A stretch of DNA of 64,000 nucleotides, from assembly GCF_900112955.1 (NCBI RefSeq), contig NZ_FONP01000001.1:520885-584884 (forward strand), given 5' to 3'. Below are positions 19,250 to 29,287 of this stretch, piece after piece (the stretch's first letter is position 1; each line of letters starts with the position of its first letter). This stretch comes from Peptostreptococcus sp. D1 (GTDB taxonomy: Bacteria; Bacillota; Clostridia; Peptostreptococcales; Peptostreptococcaceae). The position numbers and the translations under genes are program-made. The notes beneath the pieces are model-generated. The model did no database searches. It was not told the DNA's origin and saw only the letters and a program-made list of their open reading frames with translations.

Positions 19250-20104
19250 TTATTTTTTACTTTTAAAGGCTATTACACCTGTAACACCAGCACCTCCATG
19301 TGTTCCTATTCCACAGCCAATTTGGAAGTGCTTTATTTCTTTTGGATTTAATTCTCGAACAACTTTTTCTTCAAGTCTTTCTCTTTCTTTTATATCATCA
19401 GTATACCCTATAAACACGGTCTGCTCTGATAAATCAGTTACTCCATTTGCCTTTGCAAGCTCAACAATTTTTGAAGCTAGGTTATTTTTACCTCTTGCAT
19501 TTAGGACATTCTCAACCAAACCATCCTTTATTATACATATTGGCTTAATGCCCAAAACATTACCTATAATTGCCTTTGTTGATGATATTCTCCCTCCTCT
19601 AGTCAAATACTCTAGATCATCACACGCAAAAGATACATACACGTCATCCTTTATGCTCTCTATTTCTTCTACTATTTCATCTATATTTTTACCCTTTCGA
19701 ACCAGCTCAGCAGCTCTTATAACCAACAATGATATTCCAAAGCACAATGAATTAGAATCTATTATTCTTATGTCACCCTCTTCTATTTCATTTTTTGCTA
19801 TCATAGCACTTTGTATAGTGCCTGTAGATGCTGAAGATGCTGCAATATAAATTATTTTTGAACCCTCATCTGTATATTTTTTAAATGCTTCATAAAAGTC
19901 CGAATAAGTAATTTGAGAAGTTTTGGGTAGTATTTTATCAGACCTTATCATTTTATAAAATTCATCTGGTTGTATATCAATTCTATCCTTATATTGCTTG
20001 TCACCTATTATTACATTAAGAGGAATCATTTCAATATCATACTTATCAATGTACTCCTGCGTAATATCAGAAAGACTATCACATATTATTTTTATTTTCT
20101 CCAT
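19250..20104 (-). CDS. DegV family fatty-acid-binding protein
   Basis: This 284-residue DegV/FakB-type protein binds a fatty acid and can present it to a fatty acid kinase for phospholipid synthesis. Typical features are CDSLSDI at the N-terminus (~8-14), the TSQIT segment (~61-65), YIAASSASTGT (~86-96), YLTRGGRIS (~167-175) and a C-terminal GCGIGTHGG...GV. The start follows AGGAGGAG. No FakA kinase is visible in the window. DegV paralogues differ in ligand, so the precise ligand is unknown. Confidence 0.92.
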   Translation of the reverse strand: MEKIKIICDSLSDITQEYIDKYDIEMIPLNVIIGDKQYKDRIDIQPDEFYKMIRSDKILPKTSQITYSDFYEAFKKYTDEGSKIIYIAASSASTGTIQSAMIAKNEIEEGDIRIIDSNSLCFGISLLVIRAAELVRKGKNIDEIVEEIESIKDDVYVSFACDDLEYLTRGGRISSTKAIIGNVLGIKPICIIKDGLVENVLNARGKNNLASKIVELAKANGVTDLSEQTVFIGYTDDIKERERLEEKVVRELNPKEIKHFQIGCGIGTHGGAGVTGVIAFKSKK

Positions 20105-20137
20105 TTAATATATCTCCTCCTCTTTTTACAGTAATGA

Positions 20138-20608
20138 TTATACCATTTCCGGATATCCCAACTGTCTCAAAGCCTCATATACTACAATTGCAACTGAATT
20201 TGACAAATTCAAACACCTAGCACCTTCAATTCCCAGCATAGGTATTCTCATACAGTTATCAATATTTGCTTCAATAATCTCCTTTGGCAATCCCTTTGTT
20301 TCCTTTCCGAAAACCAAGAAACATCCATCTTCAAAATTCACTTCAGAATGAGCTTTTTTCCCCCTTATTGAAGAGTAATAGTATTTTGCATCTGGAAATT
20401 TTCTTTTTAATTCTTCAAAATTCTCGTAATACTGTATGTTCGCTATATCCCAATAGTCCAATCCACATCTTTTTAAATGCTTGTCATCCAATGAAAACCC
20501 CAGCGGTTTTATCAGATGTAGAGTTGCACCCGTATTAGCACAGGTTCGGATTATATTTCCGGTATTATGAGGAATCTCTGGTTCATATAAAACTATATTT
20601 AAAGCCAT
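20138..20608 (-). CDS. trmL: tRNA (cytidine/uridine-34-2'-O)-methyltransferase TrmL
   Basis: This 156-residue SPOUT methyltransferase modifies the wobble ribose of tRNA-Leu. It has the N-terminal EPEIPHNTGNI motif, a VFGKETKGLP loop and the knot motif RCLNLSNSVAIVVYEALRQ near the C-terminus, all diagnostic of TrmL. The ATG at 20608 is the start: AAGGAG lies 9 nt upstream, while a GTG at 20629 in frame overlaps that site. It precedes degV by 34 bp and follows nth by about 45 bp. Confidence 0.93.
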   Translation of the reverse strand: MALNIVLYEPEIPHNTGNIIRTCANTGATLHLIKPLGFSLDDKHLKRCGLDYWDIANIQYYENFEELKRKFPDAKYYYSSIRGKKAHSEVNFEDGCFLVFGKETKGLPKEIIEANIDNCMRIPMLGIEGARCLNLSNSVAIVVYEALRQLGYPEMV

Positions 20609-20654
20609 AGCTATTTGCTCCTTTTTCACTTATAATTAATACATAGTATATTAT

Positions 20655-21299
20655 TTAAACATTACTCTTAAAAAAATTACAATACTCTGTTATATTACAT
20701 TTTTCACATTCCGGTTTCCTCGCCCTACAAATTCGTCTTCCATGAAATATAAGCAAATGATGTGAATGTGTCCATCTATCCTTTGGTATTGCTTTCATCA
20801 ATGCAAACTCTGTCTTCTCAGGAGTATTTTCTTTAACTATTCCAATTCTATTGCTCACTCTAAACACATGTGTATCCACAGCAATTGCCGGAACATCAAA
20901 AGCATTGCTCAGAACAACACCCGCAGTCTTTCTACCTACACCAGGTAATTTCACTAGATCGTCCAAATTATTAGGAACATTTCCATTGAACTCATCACAT
21001 ATCATCAGTGAAGTATCTTTAATTTTTTGTGCCTTGCTTTTATATAGTCCACAGGTTTTTATTTCATTCTCTATGGTCTTTATTGGAAGGCTTTTAAAAG
21101 CCTCTGGAGTGTTGTATTTTTTAAACAGCTCACTAGTTACAATATTGACTCTGACATCAGTACATTGTGCTGAAAGTATAGTAGCTATCAGTAATTCGAA
21201 GGCACTACTATATTCAAGCTCACAGTGGGCATTTGGATGCATAAGCATCAGCCTATCCAAAATTTCAATATTTTCTTTTTTTGTTTTTTTTCTAGCCAT
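20655..21299 (-). CDS. nth: Endonuclease III (DNA glycosylase/AP lyase)
   Basis: This base excision repair enzyme removes oxidised pyrimidines. The 214 residues show the helix-hairpin-helix LPGVGRKTAGVV with the catalytic Lys, the downstream catalytic Asp in VDTHVFR, and a C-terminal [4Fe-4S] cluster ligand set C-x6-C-x2-C-x5-C (CRARKPECEKCNITEYC). The length is typical. The start follows AAAGGA. It is preceded by the nucleoside kinase gene at a 35-bp gap, suggesting cotranscription. Confidence 0.96.
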   Translation of the reverse strand: MARKKTKKENIEILDRLMLMHPNAHCELEYSSAFELLIATILSAQCTDVRVNIVTSELFKKYNTPEAFKSLPIKTIENEIKTCGLYKSKAQKIKDTSLMICDEFNGNVPNNLDDLVKLPGVGRKTAGVVLSNAFDVPAIAVDTHVFRVSNRIGIVKENTPEKTEFALMKAIPKDRWTHSHHLLIFHGRRICRARKPECEKCNITEYCNFFKSNV

Positions 21300-21334
21300 T
21301 ATTAAATATCCTTTGTCATTTTTTCATCGGTTAA

Positions 21335-22990
21335 TTAAACGAGAATCCTACTACCACCAATAAATTCTCTAATAATTGATGTCGGACCTATGTCCTCCAA
21401 ATCTGTAATCTCATCAAAATACTGAAGCATTTTTCTCAATCTCATGGCCTCTAGGTAGTTAGGACTCTCCGTATCGATGCTTTTTAAAAGATTATCCGCA
21501 ATTGGCTTGAGTACAGATAGCTCATAAACACTTGCAGAGTTAAACATTATATCAGCTTCTTCTTGATACGGAAAAATATTTTTAATTTCACCAGCTCTAA
21601 CCGATGGCCAAATTTCAATGGTTTGTTCAGCATTTAATCCTCTGGACGAATTATCTCTAACCATTCTTCTCAACAGCCTTAAATCTGAGGTTGAAATTCT
21701 GTTATGGTCATCCAAATTGACCTGAGTAATGACACTAATATATATTTTAAACTTAAATTCGTCATCTATTTTCTTTGTCAAAATAGGATTTAAACAATGA
21801 ATTCCTTCAAGAATTATCGGCTGTCCTTTTTTTACTGATAATGTTTCTCCAGTATAAACTCTTTTTCCTTCTATAAAATCAAACCTTATTCTTTCTATTT
21901 CTTCACCATTAATCAGCTTATCTAAGTCTTCATTAAATTTTTCCAAGTCAATCGAATAAATCGACTCATAATCGTATTTTCCGTACTCATCCAATGGAGT
22001 AAGCTTTCTATCAACAAAATAATCATCGAGAGAAATTGGTAATGGATTTAAACCTATCACTTTCAGTTGAATCGATAATCGCTGCGCAAAACTGGTTTTA
22101 CCAGATGATGACGGAGCAGCTATCAATATCACCTTACTATTTTTTTCTACAATTTTTTCAGCTATTTCAGCTATCTTTTTCTCATGAAGAGCTTCTACAG
22201 TTCTAATCATCTCACCATAGCGACCATCCTCAATAATCTGATTGAGATCTACCACATTGAAAATTCCTAGCGTATTTGACCATGCTTCACTTTCATTATA
22301 TATTTCAGATAATTTTATATGTTCTTTTAGCTCGGTAGTAGTCCCTTTAACTCCATTTTTCGGTCCCAATATTATAAGTCCCTTAGACATTTTTGCTACA
22401 TCGATATCTGTCAAATAACCAGTTGACGGAAACATATAGCCATAAAAATAATCCATATAGCCATTACATTCATAAACCCTCGTCAAATCATCCTTCCTAT
22501 ATTTTAGAAGCTCTGATTTTTCAATACGACCCAAATTTTCAAATAAATTAATCGCCTGATCATTTGTCATATATTTACAAACAATTGGATAATCATTTTT
22601 CACAACATTAATCATTTCCATTTTTATATTAGCTATATCATCCTCTGATAGTAGATGACCATTTTCGATCTCACAATACAATCCATCTCCCAATGAATGC
22701 TTTATTGATACCCTACTCTTTCCAAATAAATTTTGGGATGCTATTACCAGCAAAAGGGACAACCCTCTAAAATATAGCCTAGTTCCATCCTCGGTAGTTG
22801 TATCCAAAAATTTTATACTACAGCTTTTGTATATTATTCTATTGAGGTCATACAGTCTATTATCAATAATTCCCATACAAATATGACCTTGGTAGTTTTC
22901 CTCAACGAGCTTTGCCAGCTCACTCAGCCTTATCTTGCTTTCATCAACCCTTATTTCCATACCATCAATATTAAAAACTAATCCTGACAT
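21335..22990 (-). CDS. Nucleoside (uridine) kinase with threonyl-tRNA-synthetase-like N-terminus
   Basis: This 551-residue two-part protein is common in Clostridia. Residues ~1-60 resemble a TGS domain, and ~60-260 the second additional domain of threonyl-tRNA synthetase. From ~285 there is a uridine kinase-type P-loop domain (Walker A APSSSGKTS, then SLDDYFVDR, and a Glu in LEGIHCLNP). It would phosphorylate uridine/cytidine or a related nucleoside; the role of the synthetase-like part is not known. The start follows AGAGGAG. A hairpin at 23013-23037 separates it from lepB. Confidence 0.85.
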   Translation of the reverse strand: MSGLVFNIDGMEIRVDESKIRLSELAKLVEENYQGHICMGIIDNRLYDLNRIIYKSCSIKFLDTTTEDGTRLYFRGLSLLLVIASQNLFGKSRVSIKHSLGDGLYCEIENGHLLSEDDIANIKMEMINVVKNDYPIVCKYMTNDQAINLFENLGRIEKSELLKYRKDDLTRVYECNGYMDYFYGYMFPSTGYLTDIDVAKMSKGLIILGPKNGVKGTTTELKEHIKLSEIYNESEAWSNTLGIFNVVDLNQIIEDGRYGEMIRTVEALHEKKIAEIAEKIVEKNSKVILIAAPSSSGKTSFAQRLSIQLKVIGLNPLPISLDDYFVDRKLTPLDEYGKYDYESIYSIDLEKFNEDLDKLINGEEIERIRFDFIEGKRVYTGETLSVKKGQPIILEGIHCLNPILTKKIDDEFKFKIYISVITQVNLDDHNRISTSDLRLLRRMVRDNSSRGLNAEQTIEIWPSVRAGEIKNIFPYQEEADIMFNSASVYELSVLKPIADNLLKSIDTESPNYLEAMRLRKMLQYFDEITDLEDIGPTSIIREFIGGSRILV

Positions 22991-23012
22991 ACTTTTCTCC
23001 TCTTATGAAACA

Positions 23013-23037
23013 AGTTCAAGACACAAAATCTTGAACT
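23013..23037 (-). other. 9-bp hairpin between lepB and the nucleoside kinase gene
   Basis: AGTTCAAGA (23013-23021) pairs perfectly with TCTTGAACT (23029-23037) around a 7-nt loop. No T-run follows on the minus strand, so it is not a standard terminator. It may be a processing or stability hairpin in a lepB-kinase transcript. Confidence 0.4.
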
Positions 23038-23044
23038 CAAAAAA

Positions 23045-23647
23045 CTAATTTACTTTACCTATATTACTGAATGGAAGCAATCTAATTAATACGGTTCCAA
23101 GTAATCTTTCTTGTGGTACAAAACCGACCTCCTGATATCTACTATCCAAGCTCCTCATTCTATTGTCACCCATACAGAAATAATGTCCTTCAGGTACTAC
23201 TGTATCTACTGTACCCTCAGTTACATTGTCAGAGGATATATAGCTTTCTTTCAAGATTTCTCCATTTACCTTTACCACACCATTTTTTATCACGATATGA
23301 TCTCCTCCAACAGCAATCACTCTCTTTACCAAATCTTTTGTGCTGCTGTCATCTTGTAAAATAAAGTCTATAATCTTTGATACAGAAGATTTTTCAGCAC
23401 TCGTCGTGTTGATAGGCATCGTACTATCAAATACTACAATTGAACCTCTTTCAACTCCAGTGTATCTACTTATTCTATTTATAATCAAATAATCATTGTT
23501 ATCTAATGTCGGATACATAGACAACCCATCTACCCTCGTCGGTCTTATAAATTGGACTATTATCATTGCAAGGACTATAGCCATAACAAACATTTTTATC
23601 AATTCAAATATTTCATGGAATAATCCTTTACTCTTTTCACTTCTCAA
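23045..23647 (-). CDS. lepB: Signal peptidase I
   Basis: This membrane-bound serine-lysine protease removes signal peptides from exported proteins. One N-terminal transmembrane helix (~16-36) is followed by box B with the catalytic Ser (GLSMYPTL, ~42-49), and the catalytic Lys lies in LVKRVIAVGGD (~109-119). Box E GDNRMRSLDSR follows near 160-170. The 200-residue length fits the Gram-positive type with a single anchor. The start codon is TTG at 23647, preceded by GAGGAG. Confidence 0.95.
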   Translation of the reverse strand: MRSEKSKGLFHEIFELIKMFVMAIVLAMIIVQFIRPTRVDGLSMYPTLDNNDYLIINRISRYTGVERGSIVVFDSTMPINTTSAEKSSVSKIIDFILQDDSSTKDLVKRVIAVGGDHIVIKNGVVKVNGEILKESYISSDNVTEGTVDTVVPEGHYFCMGDNRMRSLDSRYQEVGFVPQERLLGTVLIRLLPFSNIGKVN

Positions 23648-23685
23648 CGACTTCTCCTCTCTTCAGAAATTTGCATTCTAAATTT

Positions 23686-25119
23686 TTATTTTATAATTTT
23701 TCTAAGCCCTTTCGGATACTTGTTCTTTAAAACACCATCCGATTCCTTGCACCATCCAATGGAAACGTCATTAACGGCAATTAACACCCAGCCTCTAGAT
23801 TTCCCAGATTCAATAGATTCACCTGCTATAAATTTCTTTATCTCTTCACTGTCATGACTAAACGATTCAAAGTTTTTCACATCATTGGTTTTAAGTGCCA
23901 TTGCCAGAGAATGAGATGGCTCAAATCGATTCTTCTTCAATTCACCTAATTGCAACCCCACTCTCAGTGTCTTTACAGCTTCGAGATCTCTAACAGCATC
24001 AAATTCCTTTGGGTAAAAATACAACAATGTATTCTTCTTGACAATTCTACCCTTGTCCAAAATTTTGAAAAATGAAGAACCTCTTATAATACTCTGATTT
24101 AGAAAATCTAAAAACAATTTCTCCTCATTTCTGGAAATATTTTCACATTGATTTTGGCGTTTACTGTTTTTTGAACCTTTTTTGCTCTCCTTCAATTTGG
24201 ATTCCTGTAAATATGCGTTTGTATCCCTGTCTAACGCATCATCTAATTCAACACGCTTCATCAATCTGGCACAAAAATGCCCCTCTCCACGGTCTTTATG
24301 AGGCCAAATTCTATCCATAGATAATAGCTCTGCATCAGACTCTCTAATAAAATCATCAATAATAGCTTCGTTTTCTCTCCTCGTAAAGGTACATGTTGAA
24401 TATATTAAAATTCCATTAGGCTTCAGCATTTCATATCCATCTCTAATCAAATATTTTTGAATTTCAACGCACTCATCAACTTTTTGGACTGACCAGTCCT
24501 TTATTGCATATTCATCTTTTCTAAACATCCCCTGACCAGAGCAAGGTGCATCTATAAAAACTTTATCAAAATAACCTTTAAAAAACTTTAACAGCTCCTT
24601 TGAGTTGGAATTAGTTATTATCGAATTAATAGCTCCAAATCGCTCCAGGTTTTCTCCAAGAGCTCTTATTCTAGTCGTATTTATTTCATTTGAAAACAAA
24701 ATACCGGTACCATTCAATTTAGACAATATATATGTCGATTTTCCACCAGGTGCAGCACATAAATCAAGTATCTTTTCACCCTGCTTTATTACTGTATTTC
24801 CAACCACACTCATTGCAGATGGCTCCTGAATATAGTATGCACCAGCATCATGCAAATAACATTTCCCCGGAATTTCATCTTCACTCACATAATATCCTTC
24901 ATCAGACCATCCAACAAAATCATCCGATTCATATGAGTAATCAATATTGAAAAGTGAAAGCTTTTTAAACTCATCTGCAGTTATTTTCAATGTATTAATT
25001 CTAATTGAATTGGTTTTATTTTTGTCATATGTAGAAATGAAATCACTATATTCATCTCCAAGCAGTGTCTTCATTTCGTCCTTAAATTCTACTGGAAGGA
25101 TTTCCTTAATGATACTCAT
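23686..25119 (-). CDS. RsmF/RsmB-type rRNA or tRNA cytosine-C5 methyltransferase
   Basis: This 477-residue S-adenosylmethionine-dependent enzyme forms m5C in RNA. The Rossmann core has CAAPGGKST (motif I), DAPCSGQG (motif IV with a Cys) and YSTCTF (motif VI with the catalytic Cys). The C-terminal part (~330-477) matches the RsmF/YebU group PUA-like extension (GWVLIAVNDVSIGWCK). A low-complexity Lys/Ser linker with KKGSKNSKRQ occurs near 310-320. The start overlaps the preceding gene by 14 bp. The exact RNA target cannot be deduced. Confidence 0.9.
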   Translation of the reverse strand: MSIIKEILPVEFKDEMKTLLGDEYSDFISTYDKNKTNSIRINTLKITADEFKKLSLFNIDYSYESDDFVGWSDEGYYVSEDEIPGKCYLHDAGAYYIQEPSAMSVVGNTVIKQGEKILDLCAAPGGKSTYILSKLNGTGILFSNEINTTRIRALGENLERFGAINSIITNSNSKELLKFFKGYFDKVFIDAPCSGQGMFRKDEYAIKDWSVQKVDECVEIQKYLIRDGYEMLKPNGILIYSTCTFTRRENEAIIDDFIRESDAELLSMDRIWPHKDRGEGHFCARLMKRVELDDALDRDTNAYLQESKLKESKKGSKNSKRQNQCENISRNEEKLFLDFLNQSIIRGSSFFKILDKGRIVKKNTLLYFYPKEFDAVRDLEAVKTLRVGLQLGELKKNRFEPSHSLAMALKTNDVKNFESFSHDSEEIKKFIAGESIESGKSRGWVLIAVNDVSIGWCKESDGVLKNKYPKGLRKIIK

Positions 25120-25699
25120 ACTGACTAGTCGCCTCGCAAATAGTAACTTTTATAGGCTTTTCTGTTGAAGATCTATAATAAGCCAGAGCTCTATTGACAC
25201 TATCGTCGCTAAAATCTATCTTTTTCTCACTTATCAATGTCACTTTATCATCATCTAACAGCATTCTTATATCATTTACATCATTCTTAATGACTAATTC
25301 CAGTATTTTATGCTCTTCAAGGCAATCCTCATATAGATCATAAAATCCTAGCCTGTTCAACATTGCACGGTTTTTTTCTCTCTCATCTTTGTTTAGTGCT
25401 CCAATATCACCAATAACTTCGTTATCGGTAAATAGGTGTTCTTTTATGTTATCTTGTATACTATCAATGTCCAGTCCATATCTTAATAGGAGCTGCTTTT
25501 CAATCTCATCAAATTTAACGGCTGAAAAGTTATTTTCATTCATATACTTATTTAATCTTCTCGAAACTTCAAACATACTTACTTCACCTATATTGAATCC
25601 GTACATCAAATCACTAATAAATTCCTCAAATTTATCCACATCAGACGATTTAACCTTTGATTTTCGTTTATTAAAGCTTATTACCTTATCATCAGACAT
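25106..25699 (-). CDS. Uncharacterised acidic protein, possibly DUF3867
   Basis: This soluble 197-residue protein begins MSDDKVISFNKRKSKVKSSD and continues as an acidic helical protein without membrane segments or signal. The N-terminal layout (ISFNK, then DVDKFEEFI and a Met/Glu-rich helical region ending LLLRYGLD near 72) recalls the clostridial family DUF3867; this is from memory and unverified. The start follows GGAGG. It overlaps the methyltransferase gene by 14 bp and is probably coupled to it. Confidence 0.6.
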   Translation of the reverse strand: MSDDKVISFNKRKSKVKSSDVDKFEEFISDLMYGFNIGEVSMFEVSRRLNKYMNENNFSAVKFDEIEKQLLLRYGLDIDSIQDNIKEHLFTDNEVIGDIGALNKDEREKNRAMLNRLGFYDLYEDCLEEHKILELVIKNDVNDIRMLLDDDKVTLISEKKIDFSDDSVNRALAYYRSSTEKPIKVTICEATSQYEYH

Positions 25700-25848
25700 A
25701 ACGATTCCTCCAAACTTAATTTGTCAACAATATTAGTATAATAATTCACTAATAATAGCCTTATCCTAAATTATAATTATTACAACGATTATATATTCGT
25801 ATACTTTATTATAGCTTAAATTGATCTATATCTTAGTCATCAATTATC

Positions 25849-26775
25849 TTAACTTTCGTCACTTTTTACATCATCAATTTTATCCGTTGTTTCGACATTG
25901 TGATTTTCATTGTGACCTTCTTTATAATTTTCATTTTGGTTTTCATTCCCAAATATTTCATCCACGTTGATTTTCCTTATATATATTTCTTTACTGGCAT
26001 CTATTTCAAGCCTTTCTCTTATTTCATCAATATTGTATAATAGTTTTTCGTAATACACGTTTGAAAAATATGTAACTACTTCTGGAGTAATAAGTGTCAG
26101 GTAAGCTACTATCAAACCGTAAAATAAGTAAATGCTTCTTACTTTGTACAAAATTACAGCGCAAATTATGAAAAATATGGTCGACACTATACAAATGCCT
26201 AAAAACATTTTTACAATCTTGCCTTTCAACTCCTTTGAAAGATATCTTGAAATCTTCATAGATTTTACAATACCAAGACTTTCAAAATTAGTGACTATAA
26301 TATACGGAGAAAATACATATCTAGTGGCTATCGTAAATCCTATAAATATAGTTATAACAAATATTACAAGAAGCATTGCAACCAATGAAAATTCATCTAC
26401 AGAGTTAACAACAAGTAAAATTGAAATCATAAATGATGTAATAATTAGCATGATGATTCCAACGAACAACATTATCAATCCCATTATTATTCCAAACCCA
26501 ATAATTTTTAAATATATTTTAAAATTAATCCCAATATCTTTAAATTTTAATTTCTGATTGTTACCAGCCTTTAATGCGCAGCTTATGACTACTGCATAGA
26601 AGTAGAATTCAATAATAATTATCGACAATAATAAAAACACGTTTATCTTCGGGTGTTGTAGCAACAGTATCATAGGATTTATTACCATCAACATAAATGA
26701 ATAAAGATAAAATAGAATTCTATTACCTCTAATCTGAGTCCTGCTTAATTTTAATATTTCTTTTCCTGACAGCAT
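25849..26775 (-). CDS. Polytopic membrane protein of unknown function
   Basis: This 308-residue membrane protein has about six hydrophobic helices (~18-38, 45-65, 90-130, 140-165, 200-220 and 225-245). A hydrophilic, acidic tail from ~265 is rich in Asn/Glu (ENQNENYKEG). It resembles the broad class of DUF975 or glycerophosphodiesterase-membrane-domain-like proteins, but I cannot assign it firmly. The start at 26775 is preferred: GGGGG lies 7 nt before it, whereas the upstream ATG at 26781 sits directly on that site. Confidence 0.65.
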   Translation of the reverse strand: MLSGKEILKLSRTQIRGNRILFYLYSFMLMVINPMILLLQHPKINVFLLLSIIIIEFYFYAVVISCALKAGNNQKLKFKDIGINFKIYLKIIGFGIIMGLIMLFVGIIMLIITSFMISILLVVNSVDEFSLVAMLLVIFVITIFIGFTIATRYVFSPYIIVTNFESLGIVKSMKISRYLSKELKGKIVKMFLGICIVSTIFFIICAVILYKVRSIYLFYGLIVAYLTLITPEVVTYFSNVYYEKLLYNIDEIRERLEIDASKEIYIRKINVDEIFGNENQNENYKEGHNENHNVETTDKIDDVKSDES

Positions 26776-26794
26776 AAACATTCCCCCACATTTT

Positions 26795-27619
26795 TTATTT
26801 TATTTCTATGCCATATTTATCTCTTTTCAAATGTTTAATCAGTGGAAGCTGAGCTCTTATACTAGACAATTTTTCCCCTGAAACATTCGCATAAATAATA
26901 CACTCCTCTGTATGCGCAGAAGCTAATATAGATCCCCAAGGATCAACTATTCTGGAATTTCCATATGAAACATATGATGCGTTTTCATCTCTTGCAGGAG
27001 ATGCAGCCACCATATATACTTGATTGTCAACTGCTCTCATTCTAACTGATATTTCCCAATGAGCCGGTCCCGTAGTCATGTTAAAGGCTGCAGGCAATAC
27101 TATTAGCTCAGCCCCTTTTTCCGACAACACTCTAAAATATTCCGGAAATCTAATATCATAACAAATACCAATACCAATTTTCCCAAGCTCCGTATCAAAT
27201 ACTGCAAAGTCGTCACCTGGAGACAGTACATCACTTTCCTTAAAATATTGACCACCTTCAATGTTAATATCGAATAAATGCATTTTTCTGTGTTTTCCTA
27301 TCAATTCACCATGTCTATCATAGAAATAGGAAGTGTTATAAATTTTTCCACCATCTTTTTCAGGAATAGAACCCGCTACCAAATATACTCCACAATTTCT
27401 AGCAGCCTCCATCATAGCTACAGAGGTATCTCCTGGAAATTCTTCCGCATACACAGGAAAACATACGTTATCATACGGACTATTGAAAATTTCCGGCAAT
27501 ACAACTAATGCCGCACCATTCCGAGCAGCTTCCTCAATCAATTGAACGGCTTTACTTATATTTTTTTCTTTGTTATCTGTTGTCAACATCTGACATATTG
27601 CGACCTTAAAGTCCTTCAT
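26795..27619 (-). CDS. Carbon-nitrogen hydrolase (nitrilase family, omega-amidase-like)
   Basis: This 274-residue enzyme of the nitrilase superfamily has the Glu-Lys-Cys triad: PEIFNSPY (Glu), HRKMHLFDI (Lys) and GICYDIRFPE (Cys). The PYDN and HLFDI sequences are close to the Nit2/omega-amidase group, which hydrolyses alpha-ketoglutaramate; substrate assignment is inference. I start at ATG 27619, with AGGTGG 6 nt upstream; the GTG at 27628 is part of that ribosome site. Confidence 0.88.
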   Translation of the reverse strand: MKDFKVAICQMLTTDNKEKNISKAVQLIEEAARNGAALVVLPEIFNSPYDNVCFPVYAEEFPGDTSVAMMEAARNCGVYLVAGSIPEKDGGKIYNTSYFYDRHGELIGKHRKMHLFDINIEGGQYFKESDVLSPGDDFAVFDTELGKIGIGICYDIRFPEYFRVLSEKGAELIVLPAAFNMTTGPAHWEISVRMRAVDNQVYMVAASPARDENASYVSYGNSRIVDPWGSILASAHTEECIIYANVSGEKLSSIRAQLPLIKHLKRDKYGIEIK

Positions 27620-27753
27620 TATAACCACCTCTCAACCTATTAACTCATTTACCATTAGCTTTATTATATTACATTTTGAACTAACAGTCACTTAGATTCT
27701 TTATATTAAAGGAAATATTCTGAAAAATATATTATTTCCTCTTTCAAAGCAAT

Positions 27754-27808
27754 AAAAAAACACCAACATTATGCAAATCCTGTCAATAAATTTTCATAAT
27801 GTCAGTGT
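27754..27808 (-). terminator. Terminator after purB
   Basis: CATAATGT...ACATTATG forms an 8-bp stem (27795-27802 with 27766-27773) lengthened by ACAC/GTGT beyond a two-base mismatch. Seven T residues follow on the minus strand. It is 22 bp behind the purB stop. Confidence 0.85.
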
Positions 27809-27829
27809 AAATTTCTATCCAATAACAAA

Positions 27830-29254
27830 TTATACAGTTATCTCTGCATCATCAATCATTTCAATTCCATCTAACGCCATCTTGACTTCATTTTCCAAAA
27901 ATTCTACAACCTGCATTGGAGCACATCCAACATAAAGCTCTGGCTTTAACACTTGTAGTATCTCATCCTTTGTTATTCCAAATTCTGAGTCATTTGCTAT
28001 TCTATCAATCAAGTCGTTTTCTTTGCCTTCTACCTTTACCATTCTAGCAGCTTCCAAGGAGTGTACTCTTATCCTTTCATGAAGCTCCTGTCTATTTCCA
28101 CCTCTCTTAACGGAATCCATCATTATGTTTTCAGTTGCCATAAAAGGTAGCTCTTTCATCAATCTCTGTTCAATAACCTTTGGATAAACAACTAGTCCAT
28201 CACTTACATTTGAACACAGATTTAGCACTGCATCAATCGCCAAAAATGCTTCAGGTACAGATATTCTCTTATTTGCAGAATCATCAAGTGTTCTCTCAAA
28301 CCATTGTCCTGAAACAGTCATTGCAGGATTTATCATGTCTGCTATTACGTATCTTGAAAGTGATGCAATTCTTTCACTTCTCATTGGATTACGCTTATAT
28401 GCCATAGCAGAGGAGCCAATCTGATTTTTTTCAAATGGCTCTTCGATTTCTTTCAAATGCTGTAGCAATCTGATATCATTAGAGAATTTTGTTGCAGACT
28501 GAGCAATACCAGCCAATATATTCACCACCTGGCTGTCTATCTTTCTAGAATACGTCTGACCAGTTATGGCAAATACGTCTTCGTATCCCATCTTGTTTGC
28601 TACAGTCTTATCTAGATTTTTAACCTTTTCAAAATCACCATCAAATAATTCCAAAAATGAAGCCTGAGTTCCAGTAGTTCCTTTTGCACCTCTCAGTCTT
28701 TTTCTCTGTAAAAAATCATTCAGAGCTTCGAGATCTAACAAAAAATCTTGAATCCATAAAGTAGCCCTTTTTCCAACAGTTGTTGGTTGAGCTGGCTGAT
28801 AATGAGTAAACCCTAATGTCGGTAATGATTTATATTCATCAGCAAATTTTGATAGTGTCAAAATAACTTTTGCCAATCTCTTCCTTACCAGCTCAAGAGC
28901 CTCATACATAATTATCAAGTCAGTGTTATCTCCTACAAAGCAAGATGTAGCGCCCAAATGTATGATTCCTGACGCCTTTGGGCACTGAACACCATAGGCA
29001 TAAACGTGACTCATGACATCATGTCTAACCTCTTTTTCTCTTGCCTTTGCGACATCATAATTTATATCGTCCTTAAAACTCTTTAACTCGTCTATCTGTT
29101 CTTGTGTAATATCAAGACCTAACTCCATTTCGGTTTCTGCCAATGCTATCCACAGCCTTCTCCAAGTCTTAAATTTCTTGTCAGGAGAAAATAATTCCTG
29201 CATTTCCTTACTTGCATACCTAGATGTAAGTGGTGATTCATACGTATTTTTCAT
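27830..29254 (-). CDS. purB: Adenylosuccinate lyase
   Basis: PurB acts twice in purine synthesis, splitting SAICAR and adenylosuccinate with release of fumarate. The 474-residue protein has the fumarase-superfamily signature GSSAMAYKRNPMRSE (~286-300), a TSCFVGDN segment and a TTVGKR region. The ATG at 29254 (MKNTYESPL) follows GGAGG at 7 nt; an in-frame upstream ATG at 29281 lacks a site. It lies downstream of purA but is separated from it by a strong hairpin, so expression may be partly independent. Confidence 0.96.
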   Translation of the reverse strand: MKNTYESPLTSRYASKEMQELFSPDKKFKTWRRLWIALAETEMELGLDITQEQIDELKSFKDDINYDVAKAREKEVRHDVMSHVYAYGVQCPKASGIIHLGATSCFVGDNTDLIIMYEALELVRKRLAKVILTLSKFADEYKSLPTLGFTHYQPAQPTTVGKRATLWIQDFLLDLEALNDFLQRKRLRGAKGTTGTQASFLELFDGDFEKVKNLDKTVANKMGYEDVFAITGQTYSRKIDSQVVNILAGIAQSATKFSNDIRLLQHLKEIEEPFEKNQIGSSAMAYKRNPMRSERIASLSRYVIADMINPAMTVSGQWFERTLDDSANKRISVPEAFLAIDAVLNLCSNVSDGLVVYPKVIEQRLMKELPFMATENIMMDSVKRGGNRQELHERIRVHSLEAARMVKVEGKENDLIDRIANDSEFGITKDEILQVLKPELYVGCAPMQVVEFLENEVKMALDGIEMIDDAEITV

Positions 29255-29287
29255 CAAAAGCCTCCATAATCTACAAAACATATTTCT